Source of the DNA: an uncultured Clostridia bacterium
Lineage (GTDB): Bacteria; Bacillota; Clostridia; Oscillospirales; Acutalibacteraceae
Length of the DNA: 34,275 nucleotides
Direction of reading: 5' to 3'
NCBI GenBank assembly: GCA_946499275.1
Contig: CAMMRL010000028.1
Location: forward strand, 1-34,275
The notes under the pieces are model-generated. The model ran no database searches. It was not told where the DNA came from and worked only from the letters and a program-made list of their open reading frames with translations. The position numbers and the translations under genes were made by a program. Shown here in pieces: positions 25,445 through 34,209 of the stretch (position 1 is its first letter; each line of letters starts with the position of its first letter).

Positions 25445-26992
25445 TTATTCTTGCCCGCCGAAGGATGCAGGATCACGGGCGACCAGGCCGTTTTCCGTCA
25501 GTTCGTACACAGAGGTACACACTTCCCGGATATATTTGCGGTCGTGGGTGACGCACAAGATAGTGCCGTCATATCCCGCGAGCGCTTGGCGGATTACCGG
25601 GTTGGAGAGAGGGCTGAGATTGCGGGTGGGTTCGTCCAGCAGCAGTACGTTCCGTTCAGTTAACATAAGTCGAAGAAGAAGGAGCTTCGCCTTCTGCCCG
25701 CCGGAAAGGGTGTTGATCGGCTGACGCATTTCCTCGTGGGTGAATTTGAGACTGCCCAGGCCGGTGAAGGCGCGGGTGACGTCCTCCTTTTTCCCACTGG
25801 GGGCAAGCAGGCCGATCGGTGTGTCCATGCCGTCCAGTTCTTCCCCATAATTCTGGGGCATCCAACCCACCCGCAGATCGTTCCGTTCCCGCAGCGATTC
25901 CCACAGCAGCCGAAGCAGGGTGGTTTTCCCCATCCCGTTGCGGCCGACGATGGCCACATGTTCCCCACCGAATACGGTGAGCCGGATATCCCGCGCCAGT
26001 ATGCGGCCCTCCACCGTCAGAAGCGGCAGCTCGGTCTCCAACACCCGCTTGCCGCGAGGAAGGCGGATGGATTCCGGGAAAAAGAGGGAAATGGCGTTTT
26101 CGGTGTCCGGGATGTCGAGGAAATCCTCTTTTTCCCGTTCAAAGCGGCGTCCCATCGCCTGCACGGCCTTCATCTTCTTTTTGAGCAGCCGCCCGCCGCC
26201 CGGATCCTGGCGGGATATGACGTTCTGCTCATGCTCCACACGGTTATAGATCTGCTGATACCGTTCGAGCTTGCGGTCGTAGTCGGCCCGCTGCTTACGG
26301 GCGACCTGCTCCTGTTTTTCCAGCCCGGCGAGACGCCGGCGTACATAATCGTCGTAGGTGGTCCGCTCAATAGTATGGCGGGGGATGGACTTTTTCCGCA
26401 CCTGTTCCAAATGGATAATCCGGTTGGCGGTGCGCTCGATCAGCGTTTCGTCGTGGGAAACGTATAATACCGGGATTTCCGCCGCGTTCAGAAACTGTTC
26501 CAGCCACTCTAGCGCGTCGATATCCAAGTCGTTGGTCGGTTCGTCCAGCAGCAAAATGTCAGGATCGGCCGCCAGCAGGCGGAGCAGCCGCATTTTGACC
26601 TTTTCCCCGCCCGAGAGCGCCCCCATGGCCTGCTCGCTTTCGAAAAGGGCGGGGTCAAAATCCAGCTCCCACATACGGGGAGAGAGGTTCTGGTAAACGT
26701 CGGCGCCTTCAAAAAAGGCGGCGACGCTTTGTGCGCAAAGAGCGGTGGGAAGCTCCTGTTCTAGGAAACCGATCCGGGCCCCGTTCGTTCGGATCATTCC
26801 GTCGATATTGCAGTACGGTTCCAGGGTATGGGGAGCGGCGATCGCCCGCAGCAGCGTGCTTTTGCCGTTTCCTTCCTCCCCAATGATCACCGCCCGGTCG
26901 CCGGGAGATAGGGTGAAGGAGAAGTCCTTCAGCAAGACCCTGCCGGATTCCCGCACGGTTAGGGTGAGTTTTTGAATTTCCAAAATTGACAT
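25445..26992 (-). CDS. ABC-F ATPase, possible ribosome protection protein
   Basis: 515 residues from the ATG at 26992, with GAGGAA upstream. Two ATPase domains with no membrane segment define ABC-F. The first has IGEEGNGKST, LSGGEKVKMRL and LLLDEPTNDLD; the second has VGRNGMGKTT, LSGGQKAKLLL and LLLDEPTRNLSPLS. Both keep the catalytic Glu, but the second lacks the usual NHLD after it. The linker of about 80 charged residues (KLERYQQIYNRVEHEQN) reaches into the ribosome in relatives. Members either tune translation or displace antibiotics such as lincosamides, pleuromutilins or phenicols. Its long leader with a terminator fits drug-induced control. Resistance is inferred, not shown. Confidence 0.85.
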   Translation of the reverse strand: MSILEIQKLTLTVRESGRVLLKDFSFTLSPGDRAVIIGEEGNGKSTLLRAIAAPHTLEPYCNIDGMIRTNGARIGFLEQELPTALCAQSVAAFFEGADVYQNLSPRMWELDFDPALFESEQAMGALSGGEKVKMRLLRLLAADPDILLLDEPTNDLDIDALEWLEQFLNAAEIPVLYVSHDETLIERTANRIIHLEQVRKKSIPRHTIERTTYDDYVRRRLAGLEKQEQVARKQRADYDRKLERYQQIYNRVEHEQNVISRQDPGGGRLLKKKMKAVQAMGRRFEREKEDFLDIPDTENAISLFFPESIRLPRGKRVLETELPLLTVEGRILARDIRLTVFGGEHVAIVGRNGMGKTTLLRLLWESLRERNDLRVGWMPQNYGEELDGMDTPIGLLAPSGKKEDVTRAFTGLGSLKFTHEEMRQPINTLSGGQKAKLLLLRLMLTERNVLLLDEPTRNLSPLSNPVIRQALAGYDGTILCVTHDRKYIREVCTSVYELTENGLVARDPASFGGQE

Positions 26993-27086
26993 CAATTCCT
27001 CACAGTCTCCGTCCGCCGAGAGGGGGAAAGGGGGCGGCGGACGGTGGCGCATCGGGGAAAACTGCGGCCCGGCCCTTTCCCGGCAT

Positions 27087-27121
27087 AAGAAAAGACGCTC
27101 CCGAATCATCAGAAGCGTCTC
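27087..27121 (-). terminator. Attenuator-like terminator in the ABC-F leader
   Basis: On the minus strand AGACGCT pairs with AGCGTCT across a 14-base loop and is followed by TTTTCTT. It lies about 95 bases before the ABC-F start and 170 bases after the likely transcription start, where an attenuator would sit. GGCAACCG/CGGTTGCC (27158-27186) forms another hairpin just upstream. Confidence 0.65.
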
Positions 27122-27277
27122 CTATTCCGCACGAAAAAGGCCGAACGGCAAAACACGGGCAACCGCACTGTTGGGATACGGTTGCCGGCTAAGCAGCGGG
27201 AGCAAGGCGGTGGAAGAAACGGCTTCCGATGTTCGCAAGCGCCTTATACAATCCGTCCGCCTCGCTTTCCAATCCAT
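27122..27277 (-). CDS. Candidate leader peptide of the ABC-F gene
   Basis: A 51-codon frame (MDWKARRTDC...) begins about 17 bases after the likely transcription start. Its TAG stop is directly at the base of the terminator stem. A ribosome stalled near its end could block that stem, as in vmlR-type control. No clear ribosome site precedes the ATG, and the peptide has no known match, so this remains a candidate. Confidence 0.3.
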   Translation of the reverse strand: MDWKARRTDCIRRLRTSEAVSSTALLPLLSRQPYPNSAVARVLPFGLFRAE

Positions 27278-27300
27278 AAAATGAGTGAAAGAGTAAACAA

Positions 27301-27329
27301 AGGATACCACACACCCTCTGTTTTGTCAA
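27301..27329 (-). promoter_or_regulatory. Promoter of the ABC-F gene
   Basis: On the minus strand a consensus TTGACA is followed after 17 bases by TATCCT. The start near 27294 gives an untranslated leader of about 300 bases before the ABC-F ATG. Confidence 0.75.
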
Positions 27330-27399
27330 GAGGGGGATGTCGCTGAGACTTTCCGGATTCGTACAGCCGCCGGGAAATACCTGTAGAGAGAAATGGTTT

Positions 27400-27430
27400 T
27401 TGTTGAAATTATACCAACTTAGTATAATTT
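27400..27430 (+). promoter_or_regulatory. Promoter with palindromic operator for the flavodiiron gene
   Basis: TTGTTG (27400-27405) and TATAAT (27423-27428) are 17 bases apart. A perfect 9-bp inverted repeat, AAATTATAC (27406-27414) and GTATAATTT (27422-27430), fills the spacer and covers the -10. A repressor here would block the promoter. A second candidate, an extended -10 (TGGTATACT, 27463-27471), lies downstream and would escape it. Confidence 0.65.
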
Positions 27431-27541
27431 GAAGAACGCCCCTGTTTTTTTCCGTAAACCTGTGGTATACTAATAAAGATTTAAGCGAACGACACCTGGA
27501 AGTTTATAGCGATAAAAGATTTTAGGAAAGAGGTCGATAAT

Positions 27542-28729
27542 ATGGGAAAACGTATTACGGATAAAGTCACCTGGGTCGGCAAGGTGGACTGGGAGCTGAA
27601 AAAATTCCATGGCGACGAATATTCCACCCACCGCGGTTCGTCCTATAACTCGTACCTGATCCGGGACAAAAAGACGGTGCTAATCGATACGGTTTGGCTG
27701 CCGTACGACAAAGAGTTTGTCAATAAGCTGAAGAAGGAAATCGACCTTCACCAAATTGACTATATCATCGCCAACCACGGCGAAGTGGATCACAGCGGCG
27801 CGCTGTCCGCCCTGATGAGGGAGATCCCGGATACGCCGATTTACTGCACCGCCAACGCGGTCAAGTCCATCAAGGGGCAGTATCACGAGGACTGGAACTT
27901 CGTCACGGTGAAGACGGGGGATACCCTGGATATCGGGGACAGCACCCTGACCTTTATCGAAGCGCCGATGCTCCATTGGCCGGACACCATGTTCACCTAT
28001 ATGAGCGGGGAGAACATCCTGTTCAGCAACGACGGCTTTGGACAGCACTATGCGTCCGAGTCGCTGTATAACGACATGGTGGATCACAGCGAGCTGATGG
28101 CGGAGGCGATCAAGTACTACGCGAATATCCTTTCCCCCTTTAGCCCCATGGTTACCCGCAAAATCAAGGAAATCCTCGGGATGAACCTGCCGATTACCAT
28201 GATCTGCCCGTCTCATGGCGTGATCTGGAAAGAGAACCCGACGCAGATCGTGGAGAAGTATCTGGAATGGGCGGCGGACTACCAGGAGAACCAGATTACC
28301 ATCGTGTACGACACGATGTGGAACGCCACCCGGAAAATGGCGGAAGCGATCGCCGATGGCATCCGGAAGGCGGATCCCGCTATAACGGTGAAGCTGCTCA
28401 ATGCATCCAAGGCGGATAAAACCGACATCGTCACCGAGGTTTTCCGTTCCCGGGCGATGCTCATAGGCTCGCCGACGGTGAACAATGGCTATCTGTACGC
28501 CATCGCCGGTATTCTGGAGCTGATTCGCGGCGCCAAGCTGAAAAAGAAGAAGGCGGCCGCCTTCGGCAGCTACGGCTGGAGCGGGGAATCGGTCAAGCTG
28601 ATGAACGAGGAATTGGCGAAGGCCGGGTTCGAAGTGGTGAACGACGGCTTCCGTACTACTTGGGTCCCGGATAACGACGTTGTGGAAAAGCTGCGTGCTT
28701 TTGGGACCGACTTCGTTGAAAAACTGTAA
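27542..28729 (+). CDS. fprA: Flavodiiron protein (A-type flavoprotein)
   Basis: 395 residues, the standard length. The N-terminal beta-lactamase-like domain holds the diiron ligands: ANHGEVDHSG (HxExDH), MLHWPD, SNDGFGQH and CPSHG. The C-terminal flavodoxin domain starts near residue 255 with VYDTMWNATRKMA (FMN phosphate loop), then IGSPTVNNGY and FGSYGWSGE. Such proteins reduce oxygen to water, or nitric oxide to nitrous oxide, in the cytoplasm of anaerobes, with electrons from rubredoxin or ferredoxin. All ligands are present, so it should be active. AAAGAGG lies before the ATG. The palindrome at the promoter suggests control by a redox or oxygen sensor. No rubredoxin gene is next to it. 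Confidence 0.95.
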   Translation: MGKRITDKVTWVGKVDWELKKFHGDEYSTHRGSSYNSYLIRDKKTVLIDTVWLPYDKEFVNKLKKEIDLHQIDYIIANHGEVDHSGALSALMREIPDTPIYCTANAVKSIKGQYHEDWNFVTVKTGDTLDIGDSTLTFIEAPMLHWPDTMFTYMSGENILFSNDGFGQHYASESLYNDMVDHSELMAEAIKYYANILSPFSPMVTRKIKEILGMNLPITMICPSHGVIWKENPTQIVEKYLEWAADYQENQITIVYDTMWNATRKMAEAIADGIRKADPAITVKLLNASKADKTDIVTEVFRSRAMLIGSPTVNNGYLYAIAGILELIRGAKLKKKKAAAFGSYGWSGESVKLMNEELAKAGFEVVNDGFRTTWVPDNDVVEKLRAFGTDFVEKL

Positions 28730-28742
28730 AGGATATTGCTGC

Positions 28743-28777
28743 AAAAGGGCGCCGGCCAATTGGCCGGCCCCCTTTTG
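28743..28777 (+). terminator. Terminator after fprA
   Basis: AAAAGGG with GCCGGCC pairs with GGCCGGC and CCCTTTT around an AATT loop. It lies 14 bases after the stop codon. Confidence 0.9.
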
Positions 28778-29018
28778 TCGATTAAACGCAGACGAATCCC
28801 TAGTTCTATCAGGGAATTGTTCAGCCGCCGGTTCTCCAGGGAAGCTCAAAAAATCCCCGAAAGACCGCCGTGCCACTGGTTTCCAAGGGCCATTGTGGCG
28901 AGGATGAACCCCGCCGAGAAACCCGTCCGGGATTGGGGCGATGGTATCGTCCCCCTGAAGGGGGAGGGGATCCGACTGAGAAAAATACATATATATCAGC
29001 TTGCTAAAGCTGCAATAA
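28778..29018. other. GC-rich gap with no recognised gene
   Basis: Both strands have open frames but none with a ribosome site or a sensible protein. Parts of the plus strand (GGGAA, later GCCACTGG) recall a vitamin B12 riboswitch, but the order and the B12 box do not hold up. No promoter faces a gene from here. Confidence 0.4.
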
Positions 29019-29054
29019 AAAAGGGACGCTCCCTTTTCAGGAACGTCCCCTTTT
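29019..29054 (-). terminator. Terminator of the surface protein gene
   Basis: On the minus strand AAAAGGGGACG pairs with CGTCCCTTTT with one bulge and runs into TTTTTT. It lies just past the stop of the gene at 29065. Confidence 0.85.
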
Positions 29055-29064
29055 GAAATCGGGA

Positions 29065-30859
29065 TTAGTGTCTCGCTTTGATTTTGCCGCCGCAAACTTT
29101 CAGGACCAGAAGGATCCCGCAGGAAGCCGCTGCCAGGACGATCCACAGCAGGGGCGTGTTCTCGCCGGTTTCCGGATCTTCCACATTGGAGCCGCCGGTG
29201 GTGGTTCCGTTGGTCGTAGTTTCGGTTGCGGTAGTTTCGGCCGTGGTGGTTCCGGTCGATTCCGTCGTGGTGGTCGTGCCGGTGGCCGGGATTTCTACCG
29301 CCGCCTTCTTATAGCCGCACACGCTGCACTCTTCATGCTTGCTGCCGGCTTCTTGCGCGGTTGTCTCTTTGTCGATCACCCATTTGAATTCGTGAGCGGC
29401 CGTATCTTTCTTGTCGCCGCAGGTGCATTCTTTCCAGTGATTGGTTTCATCGGATTTCCAGTCGCCGTACACATGGGTGTGGGGGACGAATTGGCCTTTA
29501 TCGCCCAGTTCCAGCCCGGCGTTTTCCGGGTTGATGATAACGTCTTCCGGCTTCGAATTTGTCAGTTCAAGGTAAACGGGGGCCTTTTCTTTGCTTCCCT
29601 TGTTTTCGAAAGCCATTTCGGAACCGTCTTCAAAAGTGATGGAAGCAGCGCCGTTTGTGTCGTCCACGTTAATGCCGTACCAGGACTTTTCACCGGTCAC
29701 CAGGGAGAGCTTCCCTTCCACCGCAATGGAAGAACCGTTATTAATAAGTGGTGCGCCGCCGATGGTGTTGGTATTGTCCAGGGTGACGTCTTTCAGGGTC
29801 AGGTTTTCCGAACCGTACACGTCGAGGGTATGCTTATTCTTATTGGTGGCTACCAGATTAATGTTGTCCAGTGTGACGTTGTCCGCCTGTACTTTGAACA
29901 GGTTGACTTGACCATGGTTCCCCATTTTGAAAGCATCGCTCGCAGTGATCTTGTAACCGTTGCCCTTGATGGTCACGCCTTCGGTCTGGATATAAACCAT
30001 CTCATCCACCATGATGTCCTCGGTCAGTTCGACGGTGGTGCCGGGCTTCAGGTTATCGGAGATTTGCTTGACAAAGTTCGCGTTGTCGTCCACTTTGATC
30101 GTGAAGTTCTCGAGATTGACCTTATCGCCGCTGACGCCCGGATTCCAAGCATATCCATAAGTTTCGTCGGAGTAACCGGCATAGGAATTGTTGGTGAAAT
30201 CCTGTACAGTGTTCTTCACGGTAACGGTGCTGCCTTCCGCGGTAACCGCTTTGGCGTTGATCCAGGAGGACATAGTCACGCCTTCAATCACGGTATTGCC
30301 TGCGTCCGCTACGTTGATATAGATCGAGCCGCTGGATACTTTTCCTTCGCTGTCCTCGATAGGAGCAAGGTCGAGATCTTTTAGCGTCAGATCCTTGCCG
30401 TTAATCAGTTCAATCACTTTGTTGCACTGATTGCCGTAATAACCGTTCGGGTTGCCCTTGAGATCGAGGTTTTCCAGCGTCACGTTGCTGCCGCCGATGG
30501 TGATGAAATTCTGGTAGTTCCATGCGCCGCCAGCCGGGTTGCCGGGATTGTAGTCGCTGGTAATGTTGACATCCCCTTCGCCGCGGATGGTCAGGTTGTC
30601 CACAAAGATCGGGAAGACGAACCCTTTTTCTACGCCGTTAATGTTGGCGACAACATCTAGGCAGTCATCGCTGACGTTGTAATCACCCGCCTGCAACACC
30701 CAGGTCTGCCCGGCTTTCTGATCCTGAATCGCCTTAATGAGTTCTTTCGAATCGGTGATGTTCACCGTTTCACCATCCGCTGCGAAAGCGGCGGCCCGGT
30801 ACCAGCGCCGCGGCCAAGCAAAGGCCGGACAGGACCGAAAGGACTTTCTTACTGTTCAT
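29065..30859 (-). pseudogene. Beta-helix surface protein, signal peptide out of frame
   Basis: The body (about 566 codons from 30765) is a secreted cell-wall protein. The first about 380 residues show repeats of right-handed beta-helix type (VTLENLDLKG, LTLKDLDLAP, VTLDNINLVA, LTLKDVTLDN). A Cys/His module (HVYGDWKSDETNHWKECTCG, then HEECSVCGYKK) and a Thr-rich spacer follow. The end DPETGE, a hydrophobic stretch and KARH looks like a sortase signal, with Asp in place of the usual Leu of LPxTG. The real start should be the ATG at 30859, giving MNSKKVLSVLSGLCLAAALVP; but one extra G in the run at 30795-30797 shifts the frame. Without it the signal would read on as AAAFAADGETVN into the body. 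Real lesion, phase switch or sequence error are all possible. Confidence 0.8.
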
Positions 30860-31058
30860 ACCTACTTTCTACCTCCGTTGATTTGGAATTATAAAAGGAG
30901 TATATCCCGAATCGCTTGGGATATATCACCATCCATAAAAAGTATATAAAGATTGTCTCGATTTATCAATATGTAATTTGAATAATAATCGAGATCATAT
31001 CTGGGAAATATTGTAATTCAATGAATTTATAGTGCTGAATTCGCGTCGGTTTTGTGTT
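30860..31058. other. AT-rich gap upstream of the surface protein
   Basis: No gene was seen. ATTGTAAT occurs near 31010, the same sequence as the repeats in the divergent control region to the right. No strong promoter for the surface protein gene was identified. Confidence 0.4.
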
Positions 31059-31268
31059 TTACTCCCGGCCAGTCTTGCATGCATGGACACCGATAGCTTT
31101 GCGTTCATCCGGTTTTATTGTGTTATTCGCATTTCCATTTGCCTGTTGGCAATATAAGATTGTTTGAATGGTGTTGAGGATATACCGTTGGTTGGGTCGC
31201 GTTAACCGGTCGGATAGGGTACGGATCTCCATCGCGGTTTTACAAGGCCCAATATTTTTCACCTCCAT
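31059..31268 (-). CDS. Small protein of unknown function, divergent to the XRE gene
   Basis: 69 codons, ATG at 31268 with a GGGGGG-rich ribosome site. A consensus promoter at 31339-31367 points at it. The product has no signal peptide. The segment LSDRLTRPNQRYILNTIQTILYCQQ looks helical and resembles the C-terminal helix of the XRE protein across the divergent region (YDRLDEKYKRFIENQILQLLEMQ). Shared pairing or a common ancestor is possible. The end is polar. Function unknown. Confidence 0.55.
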   Translation of the reverse strand: MEVKNIGPCKTAMEIRTLSDRLTRPNQRYILNTIQTILYCQQANGNANNTIKPDERKAIGVHACKTGRE

Positions 31269-31338
31269 GGATATCTTTCCCCCCCTTTTTTGACGGTATA
31301 ATTACAAATATACTGGTTACAATGCTTATTCTATTACA

Positions 31339-31367
31339 ATCATATCATTACGGTATGCTTGTGTCAA
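31339..31367 (-). promoter_or_regulatory. Promoter of the small divergent gene
   Basis: On the minus strand TTGACA and TATGAT are 17 bases apart. ATTACAAT-like copies lie around it (TTACAA near 31302, 31318 and 31335), possible regulator sites. Confidence 0.7.
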
Positions 31368-31410
31368 TACTATTTTCTTTTGAATAATGATTGTATATGT
31401 ACATTTTGTA

Positions 31411-31439
31411 TTGACTTAATCATTGGGGTTTGCTATGCT
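31411..31439 (+). promoter_or_regulatory. Promoter of the XRE regulator gene
   Basis: TTGACT and TATGCT are 17 bases apart. Just upstream, TTGTAT occurs twice (near 31391 and 31406), the near-complement of the TTACAA copies on the other side, so both promoters could share one regulator. Confidence 0.65.
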
Positions 31440-31484
31440 AGAAATAGCGGAATGGAGCATTCCGGAAATATGGGGTGGATAAAA

Positions 31485-31868
31485 ATGACCTTTGCCGACA
31501 AGCTGAAATTGATACGCAAAACCAACAACATGACGCAGGCGGAATTCGCCAATACCTTGGGAATCTCCCGCGGGAACCTATCCGGGCTGGAGACGGGAAA
31601 AGTGACGCCTACGCCGTTGCTGATTAATTGCCTGTCGTTAATATATAATGTGGATAAAGTCTGGCTAACCGACGACGCGAATGAGGATTTGAGCGCACTC
31701 AACAGCGTGAAAAACATGGCTTCGCTGATCGCGGAACAATATGACCGGCTGGATGAAAAATATAAGCGGTTTATTGAGAATCAGATCCTTCAGCTTCTGG
31801 AAATGCAGGGCGACGGGAAAAACGAACAAAACGGTGGCGTGCAGGAAAGCCGCTCCAGCGAAAGATAG
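31485..31868 (+). CDS. XRE-family DNA-binding regulator
   Basis: 127 residues from the ATG at 31485, which has GGGGTGG upstream; an earlier in-frame ATG at 31453 is less well supported. The helix-turn-helix covers about residues 1-65: FADKLKLIRKTNNMTQAEFANTLGISRGNLSGLETGKVTPTP, a textbook XRE/Cro domain. A helical tail (EQYDRLDEKYKRFIENQILQLL) probably serves dimer contact. Divergent from the small gene at 31268 and facing repeated ATTACAAT motifs, it probably controls itself and that gene. Whether it also controls the surface genes is unknown. Confidence 0.88.
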   Translation: MTFADKLKLIRKTNNMTQAEFANTLGISRGNLSGLETGKVTPTPLLINCLSLIYNVDKVWLTDDANEDLSALNSVKNMASLIAEQYDRLDEKYKRFIENQILQLLEMQGDGKNEQNGGVQESRSSER

Positions 31869-32127
31869 CCTAAACGGCTTCCGTCCGGTAGTATAAAAAC
31901 AGGAGACGGGGAAGAGTGGATTCCGTTTCGATTAGCCTGGCTTGTGAAGCCAAGGTGGGGGCAAAAGGTGAAGAGGGTACGGTCGGATTGGAGTAGGAAA
32001 AGGAAACATATCCTACCGTCATATCCCGTTGGAACATAGAAAGGCTGCAACTATAAAAATAGGGCTGTATGGGTTTCTCAGTTTCCGTATTCAAGCAACT
32101 CGATTATTGATTGCCTTTTATTTTGTT
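31869..32127. other. Gap before the thioester-domain gene
   Basis: No gene was recognised. Neither a clear promoter nor a strong ribosome site precedes the ATG at 32128, which fits decay of the downstream locus. Confidence 0.35.
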
Positions 32128-32712
32128 ATGAAACGACTTACGGTTCATCAATACGTGAAGAAAATGACCTGGTCGTTTGCCGACAAATCTTTTTCATCCA
32201 CCAGTATATCGGTGATCTTGTTTTGTTCGTTTATCCTGCCAGCGTTTGCCGCCAGCTATCAGAACGGGGATAAGGCAAGAGTTGATATCTCGGAGGTGGA
32301 AGCCTTCCACGGGGGCCGCGCCCCCGGAGAAACCAGGACTTCCAACGGCGGAAACCGGGGAAACCATTACAACAACCGGCTATACTGGTATGAGGGCTAC
32401 TGTATTGATGTACTGCAAATCGTAGGGAGCCAGTACACCCCGCAATACAACGGCAAAACCTACCTATACTGCATCCATAAATGGGAAAGCTACGGCGACC
32501 GGGAAAACGGGAGCGTAGAATGGGAATTTTATACTGATCCCACCGGACATGGGAATCTGATGAATTCCCCATACTGGGCTTCGCTGTCCCGCGAGAAACG
32601 AGATTTACTCATGCTGGCGTCCATGTACGGCTTCCCGTAGGAACTCGGCGTGTCTACGGTAGACGACGCCTACGCCGCGACGCAGGCTATCATCTGGGAG
32701 ATCGTCACCAGC
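32128..32712 (+). pseudogene. Thioester-domain surface adhesin, broken and truncated
   Basis: The ATG at 32128 begins a long signal peptide (membrane part SVILFCSFILPAFAA). The remaining domain has the Cys of an internal thioester (YLYCIHKWESYGD) and, further on, its Gln partner in the ATQAIIWEIV segment. These domains bind host or surface molecules covalently in Gram-positive adhesins. An in-frame TAG at 32638-32640 splits the two halves (YGFP-stop-ELGVS), and the frame ends near 32712, too early for a whole domain. Another reading frame with unrelated protein then begins. The stop and the junction make this a dead remnant unless the sequence is wrong. Confidence 0.7.
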
Positions 32713-32714
32713 CG

Positions 32715-34209
32715 GTGCTGTCCGAGGACGGCTCCACCCTCTTTATTGTCCGTAAGGACGACCCGGAGCAGGCGGCGGAATACACGGTTTCCCCGCTGTA
32801 CGTGTACGATTCCTGCGTGATTGACACGGAATCGGAGCCCCCCGGCGTCCGGGCACAAGCATTTCACTGAGGACTGCCATTATGAGCTCACGCCTCTGGA
32901 GGATGGCCGCTATCGGATCACCTCGGTGGTGTCGGAGGAATTCCTCAACGACCCCGAAACCACCTATCCGTTTACGATTGACCCCACCATCAGCAACGGC
33001 GCTTCCTATGTCTCCGACACCTATGTATCCGAAGCGGAACCGAGCAAGTCTTTCGGGTCTGTGGATCACCTCCGGTTCGGGAAAACAGGGAACAGCCTGC
33101 TGTTTACCCTGATCCGGTTTGACAGCCTGATGGAAAGTATCGTTCCCATCGCCGCCATCAACAGCGCTTCGATGAAATTCACCTTCCGGTCCGGCCAGAC
33201 GACCGGTTCTACCGGAGCGTTGTGGCGGATTACGGAGTATTGGGCGGAAAACATCACCTGCAATAACCGCCCGAGCGTTGCTTCCTGGCAGGCCAACGAC
33301 GCGACGTCCGCGCCGAATAAGGTGAACGGGTATATTGACAACTATACGTTTAACGTCAAGACATTGATACAGGATTGGATTGGCGGCGATTATCCCTACT
33401 ACGGCGTCTATCTGACCTATACCCAACATTCCGTACCGGACTACAACTCGGTGGTATCTTCCGACGGGGAAGCCCACCGCGCTCCGGTTTTGACCGTTAA
33501 CTATGGCGTTCGTTCGCCTTTGCCATCCGGTATCAAAAACAACACGATTTATTTTATCCGCAATTATAACAGCGATAAGTATTTGCAGGCCGGGAACGAC
33601 AGGGAAACCTTGAGACAACAAGCCTTTTCAGGAGACACAAACCAGCAGTGGAAGTTGGTACACCATGGCAGCGGTTGGTTTAGCTTTGTCCCTATGAGCA
33701 ATTCCTCCCTGCGGCTGGATGTGCCGAACCGCGACGATATCAACGGCTTGGACCTTTGGGCATGCGGCAATAACAATACGGATGCACAACGATTTCGGAT
33801 TATAGCCAATGGGGACGGCACTTATCCGATCCAGCCGAAGACGAGTTATTACAGCGACACGAAACCGGGGTGCAGCACAAACATGGTGCTGGAAGTTACC
33901 AATTCCAGCACAGTAAACGGCGCGGTCGTACAAATATGGGAATATAAAGGCCGCGATACCATGAAATGGGTGTTTGAAGAAGCATCCACGGTTGGCAACG
34001 GCGGCCCTTACACAGAACATACAAGTTCAAGTTATAATTGTATGTCCTATGCATTGAAATATTACCAAAGCTGGTTAACACCCACTGGCTATGAACTGTT
34101 TCATACCCAAATAGGTGTAGGAAACCGGCTCGATGGCGGGCGGCGGCGTGTCAAGAAATATCTATGGAGTTTTTTAAGAACCGCCCCGGCGGGGCAGGTC
34201 AGGCTGTGA
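32715..34209 (+). pseudogene. DNRLRE/ricin-domain surface protein, truncated and frameshifted
   Basis: The N-terminal piece (VLSEDGSTLFIVRKDD, then VSPLYVYDS) is in one frame, and the rest (HFTEDCHYELTPLEDGRYRIT and onward) in another. Removing one C from the C6 run at 32838-32843 joins them into one sensible protein. Domains: a YPFTIDPT segment and DNRLRE domain (about 100-250), then a beta-trefoil ricin domain with QQW, QRF and MKW turns, then a C-terminal region with NCMSYAL, perhaps a Cys enzyme start. The 5' part is missing at the junction with the adhesin. Near 34110 the protein turns into basic low-sense sequence (GGRRRVKKYLW), so its 3' end may also be cut. Relatives are secreted or surface proteins. 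Confidence 0.65.

Noticed and set aside
28840-28930. Partial likeness to a cobalamin riboswitch (GGGAA, GCCACTGG)
   Set aside because: The B12 box and the spacing of the other conserved parts are missing, and no gene lies downstream on that strand.
27680-29146. Long open frame opposite fprA
   Set aside because: It overlaps a certain gene in full, crosses two terminators and has no recognisable motif.
29053-30384. Long plus-strand frame opposite the surface protein
   Set aside because: The minus strand shows beta-helix repeats, a Thr-rich linker and an anchor; the plus frame is low in sense and has no ribosome site.
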